DNA of 64,000 nt from Nocardia higoensis (GCF_015477835.1 NZ_JADLQN010000008.1:1-64000), one strand, 5' to 3'; positions 25,362 to 34,718 are shown, numbered from the stretch's first letter. Numbers and translations: made by a program. The notes: a model not told the origin generated them from the sequence alone.

Positions 25362-25814
25362 TCAGGCCGCGCAGAACTCGTTGCCTTCCGGATCACGCAT
25401 GACCCACCAATGCCCAGCAGGACCTTGGTCGACCTCCTGCACGCGGCTCGCGCCGAGTGCTTCCAGCCGCGTCACCAGCGCTTCCAAGCCTTCCGCCTCG
25501 GCGTGGATGTCGATGTGCAGACGGTTCTTGACGGATTTCGGTTCGGGGACGTCCTGGAACAGGATGCGGCGGCCCCGGCCGATTCCGCTCTCCGGGTCGA
25601 ACGGGTCCTCGGGGTGACGGATGGCGGCGTAACCGCGGAAGGTGCGGCGGCCGTCGTGCTCGGCGACCATGTCTTCGCCGAGGTGGCCCGCCGCCAGCAA
25701 GCGCTCGATGAGAGGGGCGGGGTCCTCCACGTCGTAGCCGAGGGCCGCGGCCCAGAAGTCGGCCAGCGCGGGCGCGTTACCGGTGTCGACGACGAGCTTC
25801 CAACTCAGTGCCAT
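25362..25814 (-). CDS. VOC-family (glyoxalase/bleomycin-resistance fold) protein
   Basis: A 150-residue protein with two beta-alpha-beta-beta-beta units. It begins ALSWKLVVDTGNAPALADFW and ends HWWVMRDPEGNEFCAA, the usual final VOC metal/substrate strand. The middle NRLHIDIHAE carries a conserved metal-ligand-like His. This lineage (glyoxalase-like domain 6) is widespread in actinobacteria with unknown substrates. ATG at 25814 was chosen because the longer frame upstream has no VOC similarity. Confidence 0.88.
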   Translation of the reverse strand: MALSWKLVVDTGNAPALADFWAAALGYDVEDPAPLIERLLAAGHLGEDMVAEHDGRRTFRGYAAIRHPEDPFDPESGIGRGRRILFQDVPEPKSVKNRLHIDIHAEAEGLEALVTRLEALGASRVQEVDQGPAGHWWVMRDPEGNEFCAA

Positions 25815-25966
25815 AGGCCGCGAAGCTACACCCGGGCACCGACATCCGGCGGCCGGACGAGCGCCGTGCCCGGCATCGGATCCCGGGCGCGACGTCGGCT
25901 GCCGTCGGTGCGGCACGGGTGGGATGATCGAGGAAGGAATTGTCGGCGATCGCGAAGGGGACGACG

Positions 25967-26551
25967 GTGAGCGTTACTTTGTGTCTGGCGCAGGAGCCCG
26001 AGGCGGACAAACTGCTGTCGGAGGATTCGTTCGCCCTGCTCACCGGCATGCTGCTGGATCAGCAGTATCCGCTCGAGCACGCGTTTCGCGGGCCGCGGAA
26101 AATCGCCGAACGCATGGACGGATTCGATATCCGCCGCATCGCCGAGGCCGATCAGGCGGAATTCGAAGAGCTGTGCGCCACGCCGCCGGCCATCCACCGC
26201 TACGGCCGTTCGATGGCCCGGCGCACCCAGGAGCTGGCCAGGTACGTGATCGAACACTACGACGGCGAGACCGAGCGCATCTGGACCGACGGCGACCCCG
26301 ACGGTGCCACCGTACTGCGCAGACTCGAGGATCTGCCCGGCTACGGCACACAGAAGGCGCGCATCTTCCTGGCCCTGCTCGGCAAGCAGCTCGGGGTGCG
26401 GCCGGATGGCTGGGAGGAGGCGGCGGGCGACTACTCGGAGCCGGATTCCCGGCGCTCGGCAGCCGACATCACCGACGGACGATCGCTGCTCGAGGTGCGC
26501 GCGTTCAAGAAGCAGATGAAGGCCGAGGCGAAGGAGGTCGCGGGCGGATAA
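25967..26551 (+). CDS. HhH-GPD-type base excision DNA repair protein
   Basis: A 194-residue protein of the endonuclease III/AlkA superfamily. LLTGMLLDQQYPLEHAF is the first conserved helix. The helix-hairpin-helix appears as LEDLPGYGTQKARIFLALLG (about residues 117-136), with G-Y-G-T-Q-K. There is no Fe-S cysteine cluster. After the hairpin the catalytic Asp expected for glycosylases is not obvious by eye (DGWEEAAGDYSEPD). GTG at 25967 follows AAGGGG and matches the family start SVTLCLAQ; the TTG at 25940 would add nine residues. Confidence 0.85.
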   Translation: MSVTLCLAQEPEADKLLSEDSFALLTGMLLDQQYPLEHAFRGPRKIAERMDGFDIRRIAEADQAEFEELCATPPAIHRYGRSMARRTQELARYVIEHYDGETERIWTDGDPDGATVLRRLEDLPGYGTQKARIFLALLGKQLGVRPDGWEEAAGDYSEPDSRRSAADITDGRSLLEVRAFKKQMKAEAKEVAGG

Positions 26552-26652
26552 CCTGGGGGTTGCGATCTCGCTGCTTTTTACTCTTGTGGTGGTGAGTCGG
26601 TTGCCGCATGATTGCGACCGAATAGCTCCACCAGATGAGGGATCGCAGCGTG

Positions 26653-27354
26653 ATGAAGAGAAGCAAGATTGCCGTGCTCACGGCACTGGTGTCCATTGTG
26701 GCCGGCGTCGCCGGTGGTACGGCCCATGCAGAGCCGGCGCAGGAAGCGGTGAACTTCACCGCCCACGCCACCGATACGCAGTCGATCATCTCGATCGATT
26801 CCGGATCGCTGGTCGTCGAGGACAATGCGCTCAAGATCAAGGCCGCCAACGGCGAGACCATCGCGGGCGCCCCGCTGCACTTCCGCATCGACGAGTTCGA
26901 GTTCCCGATCGTCGCGGAGATCAGCGACCGCACGGCGACCCTGACGCCGCAGATCTCCGTGGACAGGGCCGTCTACAAGCCCGTCGCCTTGCCCTACGAG
27001 GACAAGGCCCCCTGGAAGAGCGAGTACGACCGTGAGGTCGCCGCCTGGAGTCGGCTGACCAGCACGATCACCATGGGTGCCGCCATCGGCACCCTGGTCG
27101 GCGGCTTGGGCGGCGGCGCGCTGGGCTGCGTCCTCGGCGGCATCGCGGGCCTCACCGTGGCCTCGGCCACCATCGTCGGCCTGTTCGGCCCGTTCATCCC
27201 GGCTGCCGCGATCGGCTGCGTCGGCGGCATCCTGGCCGTCGGCGCGATCGGCACCCTCGCCGGTCAGATCCTGGTGACGGCCCCGGTCGCGATCGGCGCC
27301 GCGATCCAGTACCTGACCACCGTCAATCAGCCGTTCACGCCGCCCGCCAAGTAA
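26653..27354 (+). CDS. Secreted protein with glycine-zipper C-terminal half
   Basis: A 233-residue protein with a clear signal peptide (KRSKIAVLTALVSIVAGVAG, cleavage after AHA near residue 26). A mature N-terminal domain of about 100 residues follows, then a hydrophobic Gly/Ala-rich stretch (about 138-215) with GTLVGGLGGGALGCVLGGIA-type glycine zippers, which can pack as membrane helices or a pore. Such proteins are frequent in Nocardia. The function is unknown; insertion into or association with the envelope is an inference. Confidence 0.82.
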   Translation: MKRSKIAVLTALVSIVAGVAGGTAHAEPAQEAVNFTAHATDTQSIISIDSGSLVVEDNALKIKAANGETIAGAPLHFRIDEFEFPIVAEISDRTATLTPQISVDRAVYKPVALPYEDKAPWKSEYDREVAAWSRLTSTITMGAAIGTLVGGLGGGALGCVLGGIAGLTVASATIVGLFGPFIPAAAIGCVGGILAVGAIGTLAGQILVTAPVAIGAAIQYLTTVNQPFTPPAK

Positions 27355-27365
27355 CTCCCCGGCGC

Positions 27366-27410
27366 AATACCGGCCCCGCCAATACCGGCCCCGCCAATAC
27401 CGGCCCCGCT
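27366..27410. repeat. Three tandem 15-bp repeats
   Basis: AATACCGGCCCCGCC is repeated three times in a row (last base differs in copy 3), 12 bases after the stop of the secreted-protein gene. The last copy (CGGCCCCGC, 27401-27409) can pair with GCGGGGCCG at 27429-27437 to form a terminator-like hairpin. Confidence 0.8.
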
Positions 27411-27536
27411 CAGCGCATCTCGCGCCGGGCGGGGCCGTCGTCGTGGCTGGGGCCCGATGAGGTTTGCTGTGGATTGCCCCACGGAAGGTGGGGTAAAGCT
27501 TGGTGCGCCGACAACAGCGGTGTTACCTTTCCTCTC

Positions 27537-27644
27537 ATGTCTTCCGGCCGCCCCACCGCCACGCGGGTCACCTATGTGACCGCCGCGCTGGGTCTTCGGC
27601 TGCCGCCGACGCGGGAACTGTGTTGTTCCCGCCGTCGGCGCTGA
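27537..27644 (+). CDS. Short leader peptide with Cys-Cys, candidate cysteine attenuator
   Basis: A 35-residue frame, ATG 27537 to TGA 27642-27644, ending LPPTRELCCSRRRR. Two consecutive TGT codons (27621-27626) sit in and next to the loop of a 15-bp hairpin. TTACCT lies 8 bases before the ATG with no ribosome site, which fits a leaderless transcript. Leaderless polycysteine short frames that sense Cys-tRNA charging are described in mycobacteria. The next gene is a ROK regulator 85 bases downstream. Inference: ribosome stalling at the Cys codons sets expression of the ROK gene. Not proven by sequence alone. Confidence 0.65.
   Translation: MSSGRPTATRVTYVTAALGLRLPPTRELCCSRRRR
27604..27640 (+). 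promoter_or_regulatory. Hairpin overlapping the Cys codons of the leader peptide
   Basis: Arms 27604-27618 and 27625-27640 form 15 base pairs with one bulged C (27633) and the loop TGTGTT. The loop contains the first Cys codon and begins the second, so a ribosome paused there would keep the hairpin open. Confidence 0.65.
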
Positions 27645-27729
27645 GCTGTTCCTTCCTCGCTCACGCGCCACCGTCGCCGCACGTGTAGGCATGTCCCGTC
27701 CTCGGCCGGGGCTTCAGCAAGGAAAACAG

Positions 27730-28992
27730 ATGTCTCTTCCCATCCTGGAACGCTCCACTTCCCGGACCGTCACCGCACGCGCCCGTACCCGGCGTCCGGT
27801 CGTCGCGCCCGAATTGCGCCTCAGCGACAATCCCGCCGCCGCGGTGCTGCGGGCGGCCACCGGCGGCCCGGTCTCGCGTGACGATGTCGCGCGCGCAACG
27901 GGTTCGAGCATCGCGACGGTGAACCGCCAGGTATCGGCGCTGCTCACGGCCGGTCTACTGCGCGAGCGTCCCGATCTGACCACCCCCGGCGCGGTGGGCA
28001 GGCCGCGGGTGCCCTTCGAGGTCGACCACGACAGCTACCTGACTCTCGGCATCCACATCGGCGCCGTCTCCACCGAGATCGTGGCGGCGGACCTGCGCGG
28101 CCGCATCATCGGCGGGCTCGCCATCGCGACACCGCAGACCGGCCAGGAATTCGCCACCACCACCATCGCCCGCAGCGCGAAAGCCTTTCTGCGCCGGTGG
28201 CATCGGCGTCGCGCCCTGTGGGCGGGCGTAGCCGTCGGCGGCCGGGTGGACCCGGCCGGGGGCACCGTGGACCATCCCGTGCTGGGCTGGCAGGGCGCGC
28301 AGCTCGGCGGTGTCCTCGCCGAGGTGCTGGAGCTGCCCGTCTCGGTGGCCCCGCACGTGGAGGCGATGGCCGCCTCCGAGTTGCTGCCCGTCCCGCATCC
28401 CGACCGCGCGCTCGAACGGGGCGCCGGACTGTTCTTCTACGTGCGCGAAACCGCCGGTGTGGCGGTCACTCTCGACGGCCGGGTGCATGCCCCCAGCAGC
28501 GGCCCCGGTTCCATCGCGCACCTGCCCACCGGGTCGGAGGTGACCTGCTCCTGCGGCAGGCGCGGCTGCTTGGAGGCCACCGTCGGCGATCGTGCCCTGG
28601 TGGCCCGGGCGGTCGGCAAGGGCATCATCCCCGCGCACAACGGGACCAGGGGCTCGACCATCGCCGACCTCTACGATGCCGCCACGCAGGGTTCGGGTCC
28701 GGCGCACGATCTGCTGATCGAGCGGGCGACGGTGCTGGGCAACGCGGTCGCGCTGGTGAGCGACATGCTCAATCCCGACCGGGTCATCCTGGCAGGTCAG
28801 GCCTTCACCGGCTACCGTCCCGGCGTCGCGCGCGTCGCCGAGGCGTTCCGCGGTGCCTCGGCCCTGCCGCCCACCGACATTCGCATCAGCGGATTCGGCG
28901 GCAAAGTACAGGAATTCGCGGCCGTGGTGGCGTCGCTGAGCAACCTGTACGCGGACCCGCTCGCGGCGATGCGCCGCCTCGCCGCGACGTAG
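27730..28992 (+). CDS. ROK-family transcriptional regulator
   Basis: A 420-residue protein. The N-terminal winged HTH (about residues 32-95) includes VSRDDVARATGSSIATVNRQ, then a ROK sugar-kinase-like domain (about 105-415). The ROK zinc site is CSCGRRGCLEA (about 273-283). The kinase fold is present, but the phosphate-binding DxGxT loop reads LGIHIGAVSTEIV, so sugar kinase activity is doubtful and a regulator role fits better. The ATG at 27730 has AAGGA six bases upstream. It is preceded by a Cys-Cys leader peptide, which hints at a link to sulphur or cysteine supply. Confidence 0.87.
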   Translation: MSLPILERSTSRTVTARARTRRPVVAPELRLSDNPAAAVLRAATGGPVSRDDVARATGSSIATVNRQVSALLTAGLLRERPDLTTPGAVGRPRVPFEVDHDSYLTLGIHIGAVSTEIVAADLRGRIIGGLAIATPQTGQEFATTTIARSAKAFLRRWHRRRALWAGVAVGGRVDPAGGTVDHPVLGWQGAQLGGVLAEVLELPVSVAPHVEAMAASELLPVPHPDRALERGAGLFFYVRETAGVAVTLDGRVHAPSSGPGSIAHLPTGSEVTCSCGRRGCLEATVGDRALVARAVGKGIIPAHNGTRGSTIADLYDAATQGSGPAHDLLIERATVLGNAVALVSDMLNPDRVILAGQAFTGYRPGVARVAEAFRGASALPPTDIRISGFGGKVQEFAAVVASLSNLYADPLAAMRRLAAT

Positions 28993-29116
28993 TGAGCCCG
29001 CTCGTCGTCGAACGCGACGTGATGACCGCGCTCCGAAACGCGCTCGCGGCCGGGTGCGGCTCGTCGGCCGCGGTGATCGCGCGGGAGCCGCGGCCGCCGC
29101 TTCCGGAGTCCTCGGC

Positions 29117-30736
29117 TCAGACCTTGGGCGTGTGGAACAGGCCCTCCACGGCGGTGATGAAGAACGGGAAGTCGCCCGCGAAGCGCTGCAGGTCACGGTC
29201 GCGTTCGTAGCCGCCGAACCAGTAGAGGCCGGGCTGGGAGTCGTCGCTGGGGTCGATCGAGCGGAAGGCGCGCACCCAGCTGTCGACGCGGCCGGAGGCC
29301 ACGGTGTAGGGCAGCGCGCGGGAGAAGACCGTCTCCCGATCGGCGGCGGGGATCTGGTCGATGCCGATCGCGTCGAGTCCGCGTTGCAGGGCGCGGACCC
29401 GGCGGGCGATATCGCTGCCGAGCGCGGTCCTGGCGGGCAGGTACTTCGGGAGCAGCATGACAGCGACACCCGCGAGCAGGATGGCGACGCCGACCAGGGC
29501 GTAACCGGAGGTGACGGCGAGTCCGACGGTGGCGAGCACACCGACGACGGCGAGGGCGCCGCCGAACCAGAGATAGTGGCCGGGGCGGGTGCGGTCGACG
29601 AAGGTGCCGCGGTCCACCGAGTCGGCGATCATCGTCGCGCGGACCGAATCATGCCGGGCGCGACCGGATTCGCGCACTTCGCGCAGCGTGACCGCGTCCA
29701 CGCCGTCGGGTAGCAGGGCGCGATAGACGGCCTGTTCGTAGGCGCGCAACTGGTCGTCGGGGTCGTTGACCCGGGTGACGCGCCAGTCGCTTTCGGCGAT
29801 GCGGGTGATCCACAGGTAGCGGCGCACCGCCAGATCGACCACGGTGGCGGCGATGTCGATCGGGTCGACGTGTTCGTCGAGCAGCAGTCCGGCTTCGCCG
29901 GGCAGAATGCCCTCGGGCGAGATGAACCGGACGTGTCCGTCCGTGCGATCCAGCGGATCGAGCACCTCCGAACCGGTGCTCGCCGCATCGTTCTCGCGCC
30001 TGGCCCGCCATACCAGCGCGGCCAGCGCGGCGAGCACGGCGGCGAGGACGCCGAAGGCCGCCAGCACCGGGGCGCTCACGGAGAACGGTCCCGGCGCGTT
30101 GTGATCGATCACGTCGGCGTTGGCGGGCACTGTGCCGGGGGGAATCTGCACGGTGAGGTCGATGGCGTCGCCCTTGCGGATGTCGGTCTGCTCGAGGTGC
30201 AGCACGCCGATGGCCTCGGTGCGCACGTCGGCGCAGGGGCGGGTGTCGCCGGGCGGGCCGAGCGTGCAGTCCACGATGGCCAGCTCGTAGCTGGGCGCCA
30301 CCAGCGCGGCGCTGATCGAGGCGATGTCGGTGTCGACCACGCCGATCCAGTGGAACACCTGACTGTTCGGGGCGTCGCCGACGGTGTTGTGCACCGAGTA
30401 ACGGAAGGTCGATTCGCCGGGCGGAGCGATGATGGTGAACCGGTCGTCGGCGGTTGTGGTGGAACCCACGCCGGTGGTCTCCACGTCGGTCACCGCGAAC
30501 CGGCGCTCCACGTCCGGTTCGACCTGCAGGCGCAGCGGCAGCGACATCCGGAACTCGTCCCCCTCGGGGACGGTGACCTTCTCCTCGACCTGCAGGACAC
30601 CCTGGGTATCGAGCAGCAGATCGGCGACGATGGTGATGCCCGCAGGCTGCTCGGCCAGGGCGAGCGGGGCGGTGGCCGACATCGCTGCGGCTGCCAGCAT
30701 CAGCGCGCCCGCAGCGGCCCCCCGAAAACTCAACAT
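29117..30736 (-). CDS. DUF2207 domain membrane protein
   Basis: A 539-residue protein. It has a signal peptide (residues 1-28, ending ALA) and an external beta-rich domain (about 30-230). A first membrane helix follows (about 238-262) and then a cytosolic segment with RYLWITRIAESDW and LREVRESGRARHDSVRA. A helical hairpin comes next (about 388-435), then a cytosolic C-terminal domain with AVEGLFHTP. This is the standard DUF2207 (YciQ-like) layout. The function is unknown; the family is probably an envelope sensor or scaffold. It is divergent from the metallopeptidase gene, 91 bases away. Confidence 0.88.
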   Translation of the reverse strand: MLSFRGAAAGALMLAAAAMSATAPLALAEQPAGITIVADLLLDTQGVLQVEEKVTVPEGDEFRMSLPLRLQVEPDVERRFAVTDVETTGVGSTTTADDRFTIIAPPGESTFRYSVHNTVGDAPNSQVFHWIGVVDTDIASISAALVAPSYELAIVDCTLGPPGDTRPCADVRTEAIGVLHLEQTDIRKGDAIDLTVQIPPGTVPANADVIDHNAPGPFSVSAPVLAAFGVLAAVLAALAALVWRARRENDAASTGSEVLDPLDRTDGHVRFISPEGILPGEAGLLLDEHVDPIDIAATVVDLAVRRYLWITRIAESDWRVTRVNDPDDQLRAYEQAVYRALLPDGVDAVTLREVRESGRARHDSVRATMIADSVDRGTFVDRTRPGHYLWFGGALAVVGVLATVGLAVTSGYALVGVAILLAGVAVMLLPKYLPARTALGSDIARRVRALQRGLDAIGIDQIPAADRETVFSRALPYTVASGRVDSWVRAFRSIDPSDDSQPGLYWFGGYERDRDLQRFAGDFPFFITAVEGLFHTPKV

Positions 30737-30827
30737 GGCTGCCTACTCTAATAGGGTTGGTATCCTTCGCCGGCGGCTGTTCTCGCGCGACGGCCCGCGG
30801 CGATTCGAGCATGGAGGGGCAGGGGGA

Positions 30828-32069
30828 GTGACCCAACCACCGCATGGCTACGGACCCGATCGTCCCAGCGGCCGCCCGGTTCCGCCGCCCCCTGGTCAGG
30901 GCGGTTATCCCGGTTACGGACAGCAGCCCGGTCACCGGCCGGCGCGGTACGCGGGGCACGGGCAGCAGTCCGGCCACGGGCAGCACCCCGGTTACGGACA
31001 GCAGCCCGAATATGCCCCGCCGCAAGCCTATTCGCAGCCAGGGGCATATTCCGCGCCGCCGCAGTCCCCGCCGTCGCAGTTCCCGCCGCCACAGCGGCCT
31101 GCCTACCCGCCGGGGTACGGACCGCAGCGGGCCCACCGGCCGCCGATGCCGCCGCCCATGCCCTACGGCCCGCCCGGTCGAGGTCCGCAGCGGCCGCCCC
31201 GCAGGAGCGGTGGCGGCCGGTGGCTGGCGGTGTTGTTGGTGGTCGCGGTGGTGATCGTCGGCGGGCTGGTGCGTGCCGCGGTCCGCCTCGATCTCACCGA
31301 GCACCGCGCCACCGGCCCGACGCCCGGCTTCAGCTACGACCCCGACGGGACGGCCGCCTCCGAGTCCGCGAGCAACCCGCTGCTCACCGACCCGGATCTC
31401 ACCCTGATCCCGGCGAACTGCGACTACTCGCCCTGGGGCACCCAGGTGAGCGTCGCGCGCGCGTTCTTCGACAGTGCCGCCGCCTGCCTGGAAGACGCGT
31501 GGAAGCCGGTGCTGGCCGACGCGGATCTGTCGTTCACGCCGCCCGCTCTGGAGGTCAGCGCGAGCACCGAGGGCATCTCCACGCCCTGCACCGGCACCAC
31601 CACCAATTTCGCCGCCTTCTACTGCCCGGCGAACAAGACCATCTACATGCCGATCAGCCAGTTGCAGACCGATCTGTTCAAAGACAACTGGGTGGTGTAC
31701 CTGTCGGTGTTCGCCCACGAATACGGCCATCACGTTCAGGCGATGTCGGGAATCCTGCGCAAGGCCAACAGCGAGCGAGTCGAAGCGGGTGTGCGCAGCG
31801 ACCGCGGACTCGAGCTCTCCCGCCGCATCGAGTTGCAGGCCCAGTGCTTCGACGGCATGTATCTCGGGTCCTCGCAGGAAGGCGGCGCGCTGACCAGTTC
31901 GCAGATCAGCCTGGCGATCCGCGACGCGAACGGCCGCGGCGACGCCCCCACCGACTCCCCCGACCACGGCAGTCCGGAGAACAGCGGCACGTGGTTCGAG
32001 ATCGGTGTCGAGCAGAACCGCGCCGCGCAGTGCAACACCTTCGCCGCCCCGGCCGAAGCGGTGAACTGA
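30828..32069 (+). CDS. Neutral zinc metallopeptidase (YpfJ family), membrane-anchored
   Basis: A 413-residue protein. A Pro/Gln/Gly-rich cytosolic tail (residues 1-125) and one membrane helix (about 130-150) precede the extracytoplasmic YpfJ-type domain. The zinc motif HEYGHHVQ is near residue 297. It is followed by the family's ELQAQCFDGMYLG, whose Glu is a probable third ligand, and by several cysteines that may pair. The natural substrate is not known. GTG 30828 overlaps AGGGGGAG only 1-7 bases upstream, the only good start. DUF2207 and dnaX are neighbours without an obvious link. Confidence 0.88.
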   Translation: MTQPPHGYGPDRPSGRPVPPPPGQGGYPGYGQQPGHRPARYAGHGQQSGHGQHPGYGQQPEYAPPQAYSQPGAYSAPPQSPPSQFPPPQRPAYPPGYGPQRAHRPPMPPPMPYGPPGRGPQRPPRRSGGGRWLAVLLVVAVVIVGGLVRAAVRLDLTEHRATGPTPGFSYDPDGTAASESASNPLLTDPDLTLIPANCDYSPWGTQVSVARAFFDSAAACLEDAWKPVLADADLSFTPPALEVSASTEGISTPCTGTTTNFAAFYCPANKTIYMPISQLQTDLFKDNWVVYLSVFAHEYGHHVQAMSGILRKANSERVEAGVRSDRGLELSRRIELQAQCFDGMYLGSSQEGGALTSSQISLAIRDANGRGDAPTDSPDHGSPENSGTWFEIGVEQNRAAQCNTFAAPAEAVN

Positions 32070-32132
32070 GCGGTTCGTCGCGAACGCCCGGCTCCTCCCG
32101 ACCTCGTCGGGCCCCGGCAGTAGTCTCGGGCT

Positions 32133-34700
32133 GTGGCTCTGTACCGGAAGTACCGACCGGCGACATTCGCGGAAGTGGTGGGGCAGGAGCACGTCACCGA
32201 ACCGCTGAGTACCGCGCTGGACACCGGCCGGATCAATCACGCCTACCTGTTCTCCGGTCCGCGCGGTTGCGGTAAGACGTCCTCGGCGCGCATCCTGGCC
32301 CGCTCGCTCAACTGCGAACAGGGGCCGACCGCCAGCCCGTGCGGGCGCTGCCAGTCGTGCGAGGCGCTGGCGCCCGGCGGGCCGGGCAACCTCGACGTCA
32401 TCGAGCTCGACGCCGCCAGCCACGGTGGCGTCGACGACACCCGTGAACTGCGCGACCGCGCTTTCTACGCGCCCGCGACCTCGCGCTACCGGGTGTTCAT
32501 CGTCGACGAGGCGCACATGGTGACCACCGCGGGTTTCAACGCGCTGCTCAAGATCGTCGAGGAGCCGCCCGCCCACCTGATCTTCATCTTCGCCACCACC
32601 GAACCGGACAAGGTGCTGCCGACGATCCGTTCGCGCACCCACCACTACCCGTTCCGGCTGCTGCCGCCCGCCACCATGCGCGGACTGCTCGGGCGGATCT
32701 GCGAACAGGAGAGCGTCGCCGTCGAGGAGGCGGTGTATCCGCTGGTCATCCGCGCGGGCGGCGGTTCGCCCCGTGACAGCCTCAGCGTGCTCGACCAGCT
32801 GCTCGCCGGTGCGGGCGACGAAGGCGTGACCTATCACCGGGCGGTCTCGTTGCTCGGCGTCACCGACGTGGCCTTGATCGACGACGCGGTGACGGCGCTG
32901 GCGGGTGACGACGGCGCGGCGCTGTTCGGGACGATCGACCGGGTGATGGAGGCCGGGCACGATCCCCGTCGTTTCGCCGTCGACCTGCTCGAGCGGTTCC
33001 GTGACCTGATCCTGCTGCAGGCCGTGCCCGACGCGGTCGAGCGCGGCCTGGTCTCCGGCCCGGGCGATGTGCTCGACCGGATGCGTGACCAGGCCGAGAG
33101 CATCGGCCCGGCCGGGCTGACCCGCTTCGCCGAACTGCTGCACGAGGGGCTCGGCGAGATGCGCGGGGCCACCGCGCCCCGGTTGCTGCTCGAGGTCGTG
33201 TGCGCGCGGATGCTGCTGCCCGCGGCCTCCGACAGCGAGGCCGCCACGCTGCAACGGATCGAACGACTCGAACGCAGCGTGGCGAGCGGGGGAGCGCTCC
33301 CGGCCGCGCCGGTCCAGGCCGGACAGGCCGCCGAAGCCGCCGCCGCGCCGGTCGCCCGGCCGAGTGCCGGTGACCTCTCGCGTCGGCGCGGGGCCGAAGC
33401 CATCGCCGCCCTACGGCAGACCAAGGGCAAGGACGCCGCGCCGGTGACCACGGCGCAGCCATCGGCCGAGCGTTCGCCATCGGAGGCGGGCGCGCCGTCC
33501 GCTTCGGCCGAGGTGCCCGTTCCGCCACGAGCCGTGGAATCCGCCTCCGCGCAGCCCGCCGCGTCGCATGCCGAGCCGTCGGCTTCGGCCCCGGATGCGC
33601 GGGTGGCCTCTCCTGTGGCCGATCCGCGATCGGGTGCTTCGTCCGGGGCGAGCCCGATCGCTTCGCCCGCGCGGGATCTGCCGGTCACGGGTGAGCCGAC
33701 GACCGCGCCCCCACATCCGGTGACACCCGATCCACACGGCTCCATGGCGGGTGGAACGGGTGACGCGCGCCCGGACGACCACGCCGTCGGCGCGGGTGGA
33801 TCGTCGCCGTCCGGTGGCGCCGCGAGCGTGCGGGATTCCGCCGCGCAGCCTGCGCCGACCGGGGGTGCGCCCGCGGCGCGGCAGGACCGGCAACCGGACG
33901 TCGCCGCACCGGTGGCGCCGGAGCCGCAGGCCCCGGCCGGGTCGCCCGAGGAAGTCCGGCAGGCGGTCGACGGCGCGTGGGCACAGATCCGCGCGAAGGT
34001 TCGCGAGTACGGATCCGCCTCCATTCCGGCCATGTTGTCGGGGGCGTCGGTCGTCCGGGTCGAGGGGCAGACCATCGTCTTCGCGCACCCGACCGCGGTA
34101 CTGGTGGGGCGGCTGTCGGAGCCGCGCAATGTCGAGGTCATCCGGTCGGCGATTCGCGAGGTGCTCGGCGTCGACTACGAAGTCCGCTGGGAAGGCGGCT
34201 CGGGAGCGCGTCCGCAGGCGCAGGCGGCGCGCTCGAAACCGAGTGCGGCGCAGGCCGATCGGGCCGGTCAGAGCGGTACCCCGCAGGGGCGCGGCGGTCA
34301 GCCCGCGCCGGCGCAGGCCAAGTCGGGCAGGCAAGGGGGGTTGCCGCAGTTCTCGCGACCGAGTCGGGCGGGTGCGGAGGGGAGCGGCGCGGCCGGGAGT
34401 GCGCGGCCGAAGCGGTCGGGACCGATGGCGGACGACGACATTCCGCCCCCCGATTTCCCGGACCTGCCCGACGACCCGGGGCCGGGGGACTTCACCCCGC
34501 CGGACCTCGCGCAGTTCGAGACCTCGGCGCCGGGCGAGTACGCGCCGCCCGCGGTGCCGGGGCCGCTGACGGCCGAGGAGGAGCAGGAGATGCTCGCCGA
34601 GGCGGCGACGCCGGTGGCGCCGGAGGATCGGCGCGACCCCGACGAGGTCGCCCTGGAGTTGCTCCGCGCCGAACTCGGCGCTACCCGGCTGGATGGTTGA
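32133..34700 (+). CDS. dnaX: DNA polymerase III subunit gamma/tau
   Basis: An 855-residue clamp-loader ATPase. Walker A GPRGCGKTSSA is at 42-52, zinc cysteines at 61, 70, 73 and 76 (CGRCQSC), Walker B VFIVDEAHM, and sensor/arginine-finger region TTEPDKVLPTIRSRTHHYPF. A Pro/Ala/Ser-rich linker (about 390-610) leads to a tau-type C-terminal domain (AQIRAKVREYGSASIPAMLS) that should bind the polymerase. It loads the sliding clamp at the replication fork. No slippery A-run for making gamma by frameshifting is visible, so tau may be the only product. The GTG start was chosen as the first codon of the conserved ALYRKYRP. Confidence 0.96.
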   Translation: MALYRKYRPATFAEVVGQEHVTEPLSTALDTGRINHAYLFSGPRGCGKTSSARILARSLNCEQGPTASPCGRCQSCEALAPGGPGNLDVIELDAASHGGVDDTRELRDRAFYAPATSRYRVFIVDEAHMVTTAGFNALLKIVEEPPAHLIFIFATTEPDKVLPTIRSRTHHYPFRLLPPATMRGLLGRICEQESVAVEEAVYPLVIRAGGGSPRDSLSVLDQLLAGAGDEGVTYHRAVSLLGVTDVALIDDAVTALAGDDGAALFGTIDRVMEAGHDPRRFAVDLLERFRDLILLQAVPDAVERGLVSGPGDVLDRMRDQAESIGPAGLTRFAELLHEGLGEMRGATAPRLLLEVVCARMLLPAASDSEAATLQRIERLERSVASGGALPAAPVQAGQAAEAAAAPVARPSAGDLSRRRGAEAIAALRQTKGKDAAPVTTAQPSAERSPSEAGAPSASAEVPVPPRAVESASAQPAASHAEPSASAPDARVASPVADPRSGASSGASPIASPARDLPVTGEPTTAPPHPVTPDPHGSMAGGTGDARPDDHAVGAGGSSPSGGAASVRDSAAQPAPTGGAPAARQDRQPDVAAPVAPEPQAPAGSPEEVRQAVDGAWAQIRAKVREYGSASIPAMLSGASVVRVEGQTIVFAHPTAVLVGRLSEPRNVEVIRSAIREVLGVDYEVRWEGGSGARPQAQAARSKPSAAQADRAGQSGTPQGRGGQPAPAQAKSGRQGGLPQFSRPSRAGAEGSGAAGSARPKRSGPMADDDIPPPDFPDLPDDPGPGDFTPPDLAQFETSAPGEYAPPAVPGPLTAEEEQEMLAEAATPVAPEDRRDPDEVALELLRAELGATRLDG

Positions 34701-34718
34701 CAACCCCCGGTCCGACGA

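Noticed and set aside
29649..33254. A 1,201-codon minus-strand frame
   Set aside because: It crosses DUF2207, metallopeptidase and dnaX sequences, all of which have convincing proteins in other frames. No motif of its own.
32133..34700. Programmed frameshift in dnaX to make gamma
   Set aside because: No A-rich slippery heptamer followed by a hairpin was found near the ATPase end, and the frame continues to a tau-type C-terminus.
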